Part shown: positions 48,961-57,121 of the stretch, in pieces | How the letters are laid out: every line of letters begins with the position of its first letter | Numbering within the stretch: the stretch's first letter is position 1 | Position numbers and translations under genes: made by a program | Source of the DNA: Pipra filicauda | Taxonomy: Eukaryota; Chordata; Aves; Passeriformes; Pipridae | Reading direction: 5' to 3' | Assembly: GCF_003945595.2 (NCBI RefSeq) | Contig: NW_024104293.1 | Location: forward strand, 616,501-680,500 | Length of the DNA stretch: 64,000 nt | Notes under the pieces: generated by a model | What the model was told of the DNA's origin: nothing | Seen by the model: only the letters and a program-made list of their open reading frames with translations | Database searches by the model: none

Positions 48961-51900
48961 CTGGGAGGGGAAACACAAGAATTAACACCAGGCCAGGGGA
49001 GCTACAGGCTACCAGGACCTGAAGGAGCCAACAAGAAAGAGGGAGAGGGACTTTCTAAAAGAGCATGAAGTGACAGGACAAGGGGCAATGGCTTCACACT
49101 GACAGAGGGCGTTATAGATTATTAGGAGGGAATCCTTCCCTGGGAGGGTGGGGAGGCCCTGGCACAGGTTGCCCAGAGAAGCTGTGGCTGCCCCTGGATC
49201 CCTGGAAGTGTCCAAGGCCAGGTTGGACAGGGCTTGGAGCAACCTGGGCTAGTGGGAGGTGTCCCTGCCCATGGCAGGGGGTGGAATGGGATGGGCTTTA
49301 AGGCCCCTTCCAACCCAAACCATTCTGGGATTCTATGAAATGACTCAGATCCCAACTATATTTCAAATGAGCATCTCCCTGCCCTCCACAAAACACCAGC
49401 ACCCAGGGTGCCAGGGCAGGATAATCATACTCACTTTAAACACAGCTATTTAACTTAGAGTAAGCTTTGATTTCTCTGCATAACCAAGCTGCAAATTATG
49501 CTTCCATATGCTTGAGCCACCAAATCCAACCATTTTGTTTGCCTCGGTGTAAGGAAAAACCAAATTTTATCTGTAGAATCTTTACCCAAGGAACCAGGAG
49601 AAGGCACAGGATGTAACTCAGCTGTGAGGTTGTGGGATCATACCCTCCTCACAGCCTGAAATACGGCTCTGGAGTTTCACCAGACAGGAAGGGGGCTCTT
49701 ACCAGGGCCGGGACCTGCCACCAGGGATAACCCAGCAGGAGCTCGCCCCACCCACGCACCTTCTCGTGCCACTGGAGCAGCACAGCACTGCTGTTGTCAG
49801 AGGGGCTCTCAAAGCCCTTGTAGATGTACTTCATGAGCAGGTCCACACTGTTCTTGTCCAGTGACTGCACCGCCTTCTCGATATCGTTGGCTTTGAAGGA
49901 GATGAGGACCTTCAGCACAATGCTCTCAGCACGATCCTGTCAACAGGCAGGCACAGACACATCCATTCTCGTGTAAGATGCATCCAAATACTGCTCCTCT
50001 CTCAAAAAAGTGAATGAGAATGTTTTCCTCTTTAACAGTTCTGAACAGGACAGTGTGTGATGCTAACATGTAACAGACAAGGATAAACAGTGTAAAGAGT
50101 TTGCCCTGCTCTAGTTTTTTGGTCTCTCTGCTCATGTTTGCAATTCTTGGCTATAGTAATAAATAATGCAATTATTTTAGACAATTGTATCTAAATATTT
50201 TAATTAAATAATACTTAATGTTCATATCAAAGCTCAAGGTCTAGCAAGCTCCAAAAGAATTATGACAATTAAGTGCTTGTCTGACCTCCCTTTCCACCAG
50301 AGCCTTTTCCATGCCTCTGTACTCTTCAATGTGACACAACTATTATATTCCATGGAAATGCCATGGCCAGCCTGGAAGAGGTGACTGCTGGAAGCCACGT
50401 GTTTTCCAAACAGTCAGCTGCTGTCCCAGGCACACTGGCTGCAGACTGGCAGCATTAATATTGTGCATTAATAAGCATTTGCAAGTTGATCTGCATGTCA
50501 TTTCGTGGAGGCCCAGGAATGTGTGTGGCATGCTCATGGTGGCACTTAGCCATGTAATCAGCAAAGAACAGCTCTTCTTCTCTTCCTGTTCATCCATCAC
50601 TAACTGAGGATAAAAAAAAGGTCTTGGGTTTACTGGACTTCACACAAACACTTCAAGCAGCTTCCCCCTACATAAACTGCGGATGTCAGTGTTCTTGCCC
50701 AATTTAATATCCCATAACCACTTGGCTTAGCAAGACTTCTCACAGGAAGAACTGCAAGTAAAAATACAGAAGTTCTAAAGACCAACTAAAAATGAAAGCA
50801 GACATTAATATTAATTCACTCTGCCCTCTTCAATTCCACTACCAAGCGTGTTCTTAAATCCATCAATACAGGGCTAATGGAAACAAGTCACTAATGTCAG
50901 GGCCATCTGTAACAGCTGGTTCTCAGAGCCTCATGAAATCCCTCAGGAATCATGGCTGGGGCTAAAGGGAAAAAACTCTGCCACATGAGCAGCACGGAGG
51001 TGTGCCTGTGGACAGGGAGAACTGACTGCAGGCACTCACTACCTGGGCAGTGCCACATCTTATCAGCTCGTTCCTCCCACCACCCAATCATGAGCCATTC
51101 AGGGGTTATTCTGGGGACACTCAGAAATGCACACACCCACTCTCTGTCACAGGGGGAGGGCTGGCCTTTTCCGAGGTTTTAACAGCTTCACTCTGATTGG
51201 ATGTGATAAGCACCAATTCTTCCTTTTTTGTAGGCTCACTGCTAATGGTTTCATTTGTCAGAGGTGACAACTGCGACTCTGGTTCTCAGATCACTCAGCA
51301 CCAACTACATCCTTGTGCTGCCACGTCCGGGTCACACACAGGCACCCGGTGACACCTGGGCATATAAAACACAACCAACACAGGTAGGAGAACACACCAC
51401 ACCTCATCCAGCACCAAGCTGAAGTTACCGTGACAGATGACACTTGAACTACAGTACTTCCAACAAGATTAAAACACTAGTGGTCATGGATGTTTCGATA
51501 TCAGGGAATACCCTAAAACCTGCTTCCTCAAAGTACACCTGGCAGGACAGGGGCAACAGAGACAGGAAAGGATTTTTAGGGAGTAACCCATGAGTGAGTT
51601 AGTTACTATTTCACCTTCACTGCCTGGTTCTTTGTGTTGATGGGAGGGTTCTTCAGAGCCGCCTGCAGGGCAGCCATCATGTTCCCTGTGCCAGATGGTT
51701 AAGGACCAGACACCAAATGCACGGAAATCAAGCACCAAGTACTAGGACAGCCATACTCTGCATGACTGAAAACACTCCAAGCTCAGTGGATGCAATGATT
51801 CCCTCACCAGCTAGCACAGATTACAGCCTAAGGCAGCAATTTTTAGGCCACTTAAGACAGGAGGAGCACCAACAAGCAGCTGTACAGCTCCAGGACTGGA

Positions 51901-52612
51901 GAATAGCTCCTAGGCCCTTCAGTGAATGAGGATCCAAGTAAAAGAAATCATTCTCCATCGCTTCTGCAATTTGCAGCCCTGGAGAACAGGCCTCAGCCGG
52001 GCACACCCACCTCCGGCAGCCGCTGGGACAGCAACCGAGCCCCGCCGGGACAGCAGCCCAGCGAACCCAGCGCGGGCGGGTGGGGAGCGCTGCTCCAGGG
52101 GCGGCCAGCCGGGCACGGGGGGAGCGGGCACAGGGAGCGACCCCCGTCGTCCCTCCAGCCGTGAGACCTCCCCGTGACAGCGCAGCCCCGGGCACCGCCG
52201 CGGGGGTGAAGCGGGGCTGCCTCCCTCCTCCCCCTGCAGCCCCCTCCCCGTCCTCCGCCAGACCCTTCCCCCGCCAGCCTCTTTCCCTGCCCACTACAAG
52301 CCCCTTTCCCTTCAGCCCTTTCTCCTTTCAGCCTCTGCGGCTTCTCCCCGCCCGCCCCTTCCCCTCTGGCCCCGCTCGGTCCCTTCCCTCCCTCCCCGCT
52401 CGCCCATGTTCCCACACAAGGCCGCCCGGCCGCGCCCGCTCCCCCCGCCCGCCGCTCCCGCCAGGATATTGCCGCAGGCACGAGTCCACCTCGCCCTCGT
52501 CGGGCCCCGCTTGCCCGTCGCCCCCGTCCTCCTCATCCACGAACTTGTTCTCGTCGTACTCGTCCACATCCACCCGGCGGAACCGCGCCGAGGACACCGT
52601 GTGCTTCGCCAT
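48898..52612 (-). CDS. ARPC5: ARPC5, Arp2/3 complex subunit 5 (p16-ARC), 4 exons, complete
   Basis: ARPC5 is the smallest subunit of the seven-protein Arp2/3 complex, which nucleates branched actin filaments at the cell cortex. Four exons (143, 73, 177 and 63 nt) join in phase into 151 residues, the same length as human. The acidic N-terminus ([20 protein letters not shown]) and the helical core ([20 protein letters not shown]) are nearly identical to mammals, and the C-terminus is [10 protein letters not shown] then TAG. The start [20 protein letters not shown] aligns with human MSKNTVSS. Intron 1 (51688-52469) is of the AT-AC type, with U12 splice signals. Intron 3 carries a CR1 fragment. 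The promoter is CpG-rich and adjoins a G-rich minisatellite. Confidence 0.97.
49069..49339 (+). mobile_element. CR1 LINE 3' fragment in ARPC5 intron 3
   Basis: The layout is the same as the copy at 27.8 kb: TGACAGGACAAGGGGCAATG start, GTGTCCCTGCCCATGGCAGG, CCCTTCCAACCCAAACCATT, ending GGATTCTATGAA. It is antisense to ARPC5 and highly similar to the 27.8 kb copy, so probably the same or a related CR1 subfamily. Confidence 0.93.
49760..49936 (-). CDS. ARPC5: ARPC5 exon 3
   Basis: This 177-nt exon encodes D73 to K131 ([20 protein letters not shown] first; ends VLLQWHEK). The acceptor is ttgacag and the donor gtgcgt. It is in phase 0 at both ends. Confidence 0.95.
51615..51687 (-). CDS. ARPC5: ARPC5 exon 2
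   Basis: This exon encodes the rest of Q48 through K72 ([20 protein letters not shown] first). It follows TCCTTAAC-CATCTGGC-AC. Splicing at this AC restores CAA GGG AAC ATG, whereas using the following AG would shift the frame. The donor is gtgaaa. Confidence 0.94.
51688..52469 (-). other. ARPC5: U12-type AT-AC intron of ARPC5
   Basis: The 5' end is ATATCCTGGC (consensus ATATCCTTT). The branch region is TCCTTAAC, matching the U12 consensus. The branch A lies about 11-12 nt before the terminal AC. Phase and protein conservation both demand this AC. Confidence 0.88.
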
Positions 52613-52680
52613 CGCCGCGCCCGCCCCGCGCAGCCGCCGCCCCGCCCCGGCCTCGCGCACACACGGGCTGCGCGCCGGCG
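52020..52680. promoter_or_regulatory. CpG-rich promoter region of ARPC5
   Basis: This stretch is very GC- and CpG-rich and includes ARPC5 exon 1 and flanks, with many GCCCGCC/CCGCCC boxes. By synteny it could also drive a divergent RGL1 transcript on the + strand, but no such exon is visible. The transcription start cannot be placed from sequence. Confidence 0.65.
52470..52612 (-). CDS. ARPC5: ARPC5 exon 1
   Basis: This exon encodes residues 1-47 and two bases of Q48. It ends ...CGGCA and is followed directly by ATATCCTGG, a near-perfect U12-type 5' splice site. There is no GT donor at the orthologous position. Confidence 0.95.
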
Positions 52681-53390
52681 CAGCGGGACAGCGGGGCAGG
52701 GCTGTGGGACAGCGGGGAAGGGCTGTGGGACAGCGGGGCAGGGCTGTGGGACAGCGGGGACAGCGGGGACAGCGGGGACAGCGGGGACAGCGGGGCAGGG
52801 CTGTGGGACAGCGGGGCAGGGCTGTGGGACGGCGGGGACAGCGGGGCAGGGCTGTGGGACAGCGGGGACAGCGGGGACAGCGGGGCGGGGCAGGGGGTGG
52901 ACGCGGGGCGGGCTGTGGGACAGCAGGGCTGCGCGGGGACAGCGGGGCAGGGCTGTGGGACAGCGGGGACTCGGGGAGCGGGGCAGGGACACACGAGCGG
53001 GGACAGCGGTGGACAGCGGGGACAGGGCAGCGGGACGGGCGGGGCAGGGCTGTGGGACAGCGGGGCAGGGCTGTGGGACAGCGGGGACAGCGGGGCAGGG
53101 CTGTGGGACAGCGGGGACGGCGGGGACAGCGCAGCGGGGCAGGGCTGTGGGACAGCGGGGACAGCGGGGACAGCGGGGCACAGCACTGGGACACAGCGGG
53201 GACAGCGGGGCAGGGCTCCGGGACAGCGGGCACGGCCCGGGACACAGCGGGGACAGCGGGTACGGCCCCGGGGACAGCGGGGACAGCGGGGTGCGGCACT
53301 GGGACACAGCGGGGACACCGCGGGGACAGCGGGGGGATGGCACCGGGACAGTGCCGGGATACCGCGGGGACGGGAGGGACCGGCCCCCGT
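52676..53390. repeat. G-rich minisatellite (9-bp core ACAGCGGGG, 21-bp composite unit)
   Basis: About 710 bp of tandem repeats are built from ACAGCGGGG and the longer composite CAGGGCTGTGGGACAGCGGG(G), with single-base variants. Both unit lengths are multiples of three, which keeps several frames open on both strands and creates long artificial reading frames (up to 450 codons). The repeat starts about 65 bp upstream of the ARPC5 ATG. The G-rich strand is +, the template strand for ARPC5. Confidence 0.95.
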
Positions 53391-53394
53391 GTCG

Positions 53395-54205
53395 TAGAAT
53401 CACACAGTGGTTTGGGTTGGAAGGGACCTTAAAGCTCATCCCGTCCCACCCCCTGCCCCGGGCAGGGACACCTTCCACTAGCCCAGGTTGCTCCAAGCCC
53501 CGTCCAGCCTGGCCTTGGACACTTCCAGCTTCTCTGGGCAACCTGTGCCAGGGCCTCCCACCCTCACAGGGGAGAATTTCTTCCTAATATCTAATCTAAA
53601 CCTACTCTCTTTCAGTTTGAACTCATTCCCCCTTGTTCCGTCATTCAGGCCCTTGTAAACAGTCTCTCTCCATCTTTCCCATAAGTTCACTTCAGGCCCT
53701 GCAAGGCCACAGTCAGGTCACCCCAAAGCTTCTCTCTTCCAGGCTGAACAATCCCAGTTCTCTCAGCCTTTCCTCCCAGCAGAGCTGCTCCATCCCTCTG
53801 CTCATCTTGGTGCCTCCCCTGGACTCTCTCCAGCAGCTCCATGTCCTTGCTGTGCTGTTCCCCAGGGCTGGAGCAGCCCTGCAGGGGGGTCTCAGCTGAG
53901 TGGGACAGAGGGCAGAATCCCCCCTGCCCTGCTGCCCACGCTGGGGGATCAGCCCAGGGCATGGGGGGGATTCTGGGTCCCTGCACCCGTGGCTGGGTCA
54001 TGTCCAGCCTCTCCCCCACCAGCACACTCAGGGCCTTCTCCCCAGGGCTGCTCTGCATCTGTTCATCCCCAGCCTGGATTGATTCCAGGAGTTGCCACAA
54101 CCCAGGTGCAGCACCAGCAATTGTTCCTGTTAAACTGCATGAGATTCCCATGCTCCCACTTCCCAAGCCTGCCTGGGTCCCTCTGTCCACCACCCCTTGC
54201 CCCAT
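53395..54205 (-). mobile_element. CR1 LINE 3' end, reverse orientation (about 0.8 kb)
   Basis: Read on the - strand, this is a longer CR1 copy. It contains part of the region upstream of the 3' UTR (GGTGCAGCACCAGC, CCTGGGGAACAGCACAGCAA and others), then the CAGGTTGCCCAGAGAAGC core, the CCCTTCCAACCCAAACCACT tip and a terminal TGTGATTCTA. A 172-codon frame inside it is a repeat artefact, not a host gene. Its 3' tip abuts the minisatellite. Confidence 0.9.
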
Positions 54206-54321
54206 TCTCTAAGACCTTTAGTATGTTAACAAAGATACTGAATCACAAAGACAAAACGCTGCTCTAAAGTGTAGAATTATTTTTTTAAAGTTACACTTGG
54301 ACTGTGCAGGTAATTGTTACC

Positions 54322-54520
54322 CTATTCATCATCATGGCTGGGCTTCGTGAACGAAGATTTGGGAAGGCTCTGACCACGTTTGTTACAGGCACGTTGGTGA
54401 CTTATGAGGCCAATACGAGATAGACATATCTGATTGCAAAAGGCACGGTAGAAAGACTCTTTAGATGGTATATATGTTACCCTATTATTAATTAGGAAAT
54501 TACACAGCTTTGTGAGAATC
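54322..54520 (-). mobile_element. LINE-type C-terminal zinc-knuckle remnant
   Basis: The - strand frame ending at 54322 contains CNQICLSRIGLISHQRAC followed by a basic and acidic tail KPSHDDE. The C-x3-C-x-SRIGL-x-SH-x-RAC pattern is typical of the extreme C-terminus of several LINE reverse-transcriptase ORF2 proteins. Only about 60 codons remain; the frame continues upstream into the microsatellite at 54548-54614. The family (RTE, CR1, L2 or other) cannot be decided here. Confidence 0.55.
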
Positions 54521-54547
54521 CTCTTAATGGAAGGCAGCAGCCCTAGA

Positions 54548-54614
54548 AATAAATATATACACACACATATATATGCATAATAAATATATACACACACATA
54601 TATATGCATATATA
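54548..54614. repeat. TA/CA microsatellite with two near-identical 33-bp copies
   Basis: Two adjacent copies of AAATATATACACACACATAT-ATATGCAT occur, a simple-sequence tract with tandem duplication. Confidence 0.9.
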
Positions 54615-54857
54615 ACCCCCCCTATTATTAAAGGAACAGCTTGTGGGAAAATTTATTCCTGCATCAGCTCTACCTGCAGGACCACCTTGTTGATGGAGGA
54701 GGAATTTAGGATGTGTCATGTGTTCCACCAAAGCTGCCTCAGCTGGGAAGCTGCAATCCAGCTGTAAATGAAGTTGTAGCTTGGGGACTGTAACTGACAT
54801 TTTTCTGGTAGAAATTGGCTTAAAGGCAATAAATTAGTTGCAGGAGGTAATTAAAAT

Positions 54858-54935
54858 ATCGCAGAATCAGAGAGTTTGGGTTGAAAGGACCTTAAAGGTC
54901 ATCTAGTTCCAACCCCCTGCTGTGGGCAGGGAACA
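54858..54935 (-). mobile_element. CR1 LINE 3' tip, reverse orientation
   Basis: This contains AGAATCAGAGAGTTTGGGTT, AAGGACCTTAAAGGTCATCT and AGTTCCAACCCCCTGCTGTG, the last about 75 bp of a CR1 element. It lies just downstream of APOBEC4 on the same strand. Confidence 0.85.
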
Positions 54936-55173
54936 TGGAGGTTTGGGGTTTACTACTCTGGATTTATGTTTGAAAGGTAGAGGATTAAAACAAAAGTACG
55001 TTCACAATCAGTTATTTGAGACCCACAATTATACTGTGGGTAAGAGGGGACTTTTGTGGTGCTTTTTGCCATCTGTGATCTAAGTTTCACACCCAAAAGT
55101 GGAGGGATGTGTGTCATCCTCAGAAGAGGTGCATGCCACCGGAAAACATGTCAGAATGAGGAGTTCCACTGAG

Positions 55174-56139
55174 TCATTCCTTTGGCATTTTTAAATGCCT
55201 TACAATATTTATGGGTCTGAGGTATAGCTGTTTCCTCTGAGAGGGCAGAAACACACTTGGGAAAAGCACATGGCTTGGAGACATTGGAGGGAGCAGAGTG
55301 CCTTTCATGGCTGGGAAAGGCTGTCGGGAGGCCGGGCTGGGAGAGGGAAAGGCCTTTAAATTCTGCTGCACAGCCAGGTTCCCCTCCATTCCCTGGGGAA
55401 AGGCTTCCCTAAAATACGTTTTCGCTCCTGTTAAGTTACTTTGATGTGGGTTTTGTCGACCTGCTGAGGCTCCCGATGGCAGCACTCGGTGAGGAGGGGT
55501 CGCCCCTGTGATGCCACACACGAAGTGGCGAAGCAGGTACTGCTGTGCCCCCTCTGGCAGCCTCTGCAGGGTCACCCGAGGCCAGAGGCTGCGGAGGCTC
55601 CGCAGAGCCCGGGCATTCCCCCCGGCACGGGGAGAACCGCTCCCGGTGTGACGGAGCTGGGAGAAATAGATGCAGAGCGTGACGTGTGGGTGTCTCAGCA
55701 GGAAGCTGTACATTTTCCTTAAGCAGCAGTGCTGAGCCTCGTCACAGGGGGAGAGGTTCGAGTAGAGGATGATGCACCCGATGCTTTCACAGGCGGCTGT
55801 GGCTGCGTCCAGGTACCCGCCCGCCTCGAACAGCACAGCCTCGGGGTGCTTGGCTCGGGCAGTGCAGTTCGTGGCGTGGCCTTTCTGCAGGACTCTGCCT
55901 GAGAAGCTCCTCAGTTCGTAGAAGAGAAGGTGCCTGTTTTGGGGAGTCGCTGTGGGCCTGTGTGGGGAGCCAAAGAGCCCGTGAAATTCTGTGTATGGCA
56001 CTCTGGCTTCTTCCCCCGTCCGGATGTGGAAGGGACACCTGGCACAGGCATGGCACTGTCTCTGCCACCAGCAGGGCTTTACCACAGTGCCCTGGTTTGT
56101 CAGAAACTCTTGGAAAATGGTTTTCTCTCCTGCATTCAT
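55174..56139 (-). CDS. APOBEC4: APOBEC4, AID/APOBEC-family cytidine deaminase-like protein
   Basis: APOBEC4 is a member of the zinc-dependent AID/APOBEC family. Mammalian APOBEC4 is testis-enriched and has no established deaminase activity. The single coding exon gives 321 residues; human has 367. Conserved landmarks: FLTNQGTVVKP near the start, HIRTGEEARV, the zinc-site H98-P-E100, then SPCDEAQHCC with P131, C132 and C138 (H-x-E-x30-P-C-x5-C), LHP-type helices, ALRSLRSLWPRVTLQRLP, and NIVRHLKMP near the end. The start chosen is the ATG at 56139 (MNAGEK). Upstream codons in the same frame follow a good acceptor (ttcactcag at 56189) and are best read as 5' UTR. The protein stops at MPKE, so the lysine-rich tail of human APOBEC4 is missing. 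In human the gene is nested in RGL1. Confidence 0.93.
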   Translation of the reverse strand: MNAGEKTIFQEFLTNQGTVVKPCWWQRQCHACARCPFHIRTGEEARVPYTEFHGLFGSPHRPTATPQNRHLLFYELRSFSGRVLQKGHATNCTARAKHPEAVLFEAGGYLDAATAACESIGCIILYSNLSPCDEAQHCCLRKMYSFLLRHPHVTLCIYFSQLRHTGSGSPRAGGNARALRSLRSLWPRVTLQRLPEGAQQYLLRHFVCGITGATPPHRVLPSGASAGRQNPHQSNLTGAKTYFREAFPQGMEGNLAVQQNLKAFPSPSPASRQPFPAMKGTLLPPMSPSHVLFPSVFLPSQRKQLYLRPINIVRHLKMPKE

Positions 56140-56188
56140 GTTCTGCTGAAAAATCTCCCTGTTTATGTCAGCTACACAGCTGACAGTC
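56140..56188 (-). other. APOBEC4: APOBEC4 5' UTR part of coding exon (inferred)
   Basis: The stretch between the acceptor TTTTTCACTCAG (56189 side) and the ATG has no other start codon in frame with APOBEC4. Human APOBEC4 also has its whole coding region in one exon after a noncoding first exon. Confidence 0.5.
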
Positions 56189-56942
56189 CTGAGTGAAAAA
56201 GGAAAGTAATATTTTAATTCAACCCTTCGATTTGTTTTGTACTTAAAACTACAAAAATAATAGGGCACAATCTCTTCAAAAAGCTAGTGAGACTTGTAGC
56301 AGCATATGGAAACTTGCTTGGTGAGACACAGAACAAAACTCTCACAGCCAGGGAGCATTCTCAGTTTTCACAAACCAGCATTTTTACTAGAAACATGAGC
56401 AAAAAACATTTCTCTGGCTTCAGCCCTCTGACCCTAGACAGGAGAATCTGTGTAATAGAAACAACCACACTTTTCAGGATTGAATACAGGTTATTCTGTG
56501 ATTCAATCTGGCAAAAGAAACATGCAAACATGAGAAAAAAAAAATTAAAAAATGGTATAATTACCATCTCAGCAGCTCCAGCTCAGGATAATAGGAAATA
56601 TTGATCTGATTCCCTTCAGTGGAATTTTAGGTTTTCACTTTAGGGCTCTTGCAAGCTTTCTCTGCAAATTCCATGGTGCATAAGAAGGAGGTTCCTCTTG
56701 CCTGGCTCCTTGCTCTGGGCAGTTCGGCTGCAGAAGGATCTCTCCCAGAGCAGGAACTTGGCCCCAGTTGTTCCAAGGCAGGTAGGTTCCTTTAGGTGTT
56801 TCCAGGTGCCAGGTGCTGGGAGACAGGAACACAAACAGGATTTGCTCTTGCAGGGCCAGGCACCAGTGGGAGTTGAGATGCTGTTCTGTGCCTATTAATA
56901 CTTTTTCCATCTCTGGAGTTTTAGTAACTCACTTGGTTCTTT

Positions 56943-57121
56943 GTTGCTGTTTGATACGAGGTTTTATAGCTGAAATCTGGGTGTTCTGACGAACGTCCTA
57001 CTGAGTTTCTTTCCAAATGATTTCTCTGTGTATCTGCCTGCTGTGCCAGCTGGGCAGAAAGCTCCTGTTGTAATTCTGCAACAGGTTGTCCCTCCTTTAG
57101 GAAGCTTGTAACCCCCCCCAA
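56943..57121 (-). other. Possible noncoding first exon of APOBEC4 (donor at 56942)
   Basis: The - strand reads ACCAA then gtgagt, a strong donor about 750 bp upstream of the APOBEC4 acceptor. A 66-codon open frame precedes it but resembles nothing I know and would hit a stop soon after joining. The pairing of donor and acceptor is inference only; the 5' limit is unknown. Confidence 0.25.

Noticed and set aside
49649..49760. Continuation of the ARPC5 exon 3 frame as an alternative C-terminus
   Set aside because: The readthrough residues have no similarity to ARPC5, while a perfectly conserved exon 4 exists at 48898-48960.
52676..53390. CRISPR-like array
   Set aside because: The repeats are contiguous with no unique spacers and are purely compositional; the context is a vertebrate nuclear genome.
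52080..53587. Very long overlapping open frames (up to 450 codons) on both strands
   Set aside because: They run through the GC-rich ARPC5 promoter and the minisatellite, whose 9- and 21-bp units are multiples of three, so no frame meets a stop. The low-complexity GTAGTAG-like products and multi-frame openness point to an artefact.
53687..54205. 172-codon - strand frame as a host gene
   Set aside because: It lies wholly inside a CR1 LINE 3' region.
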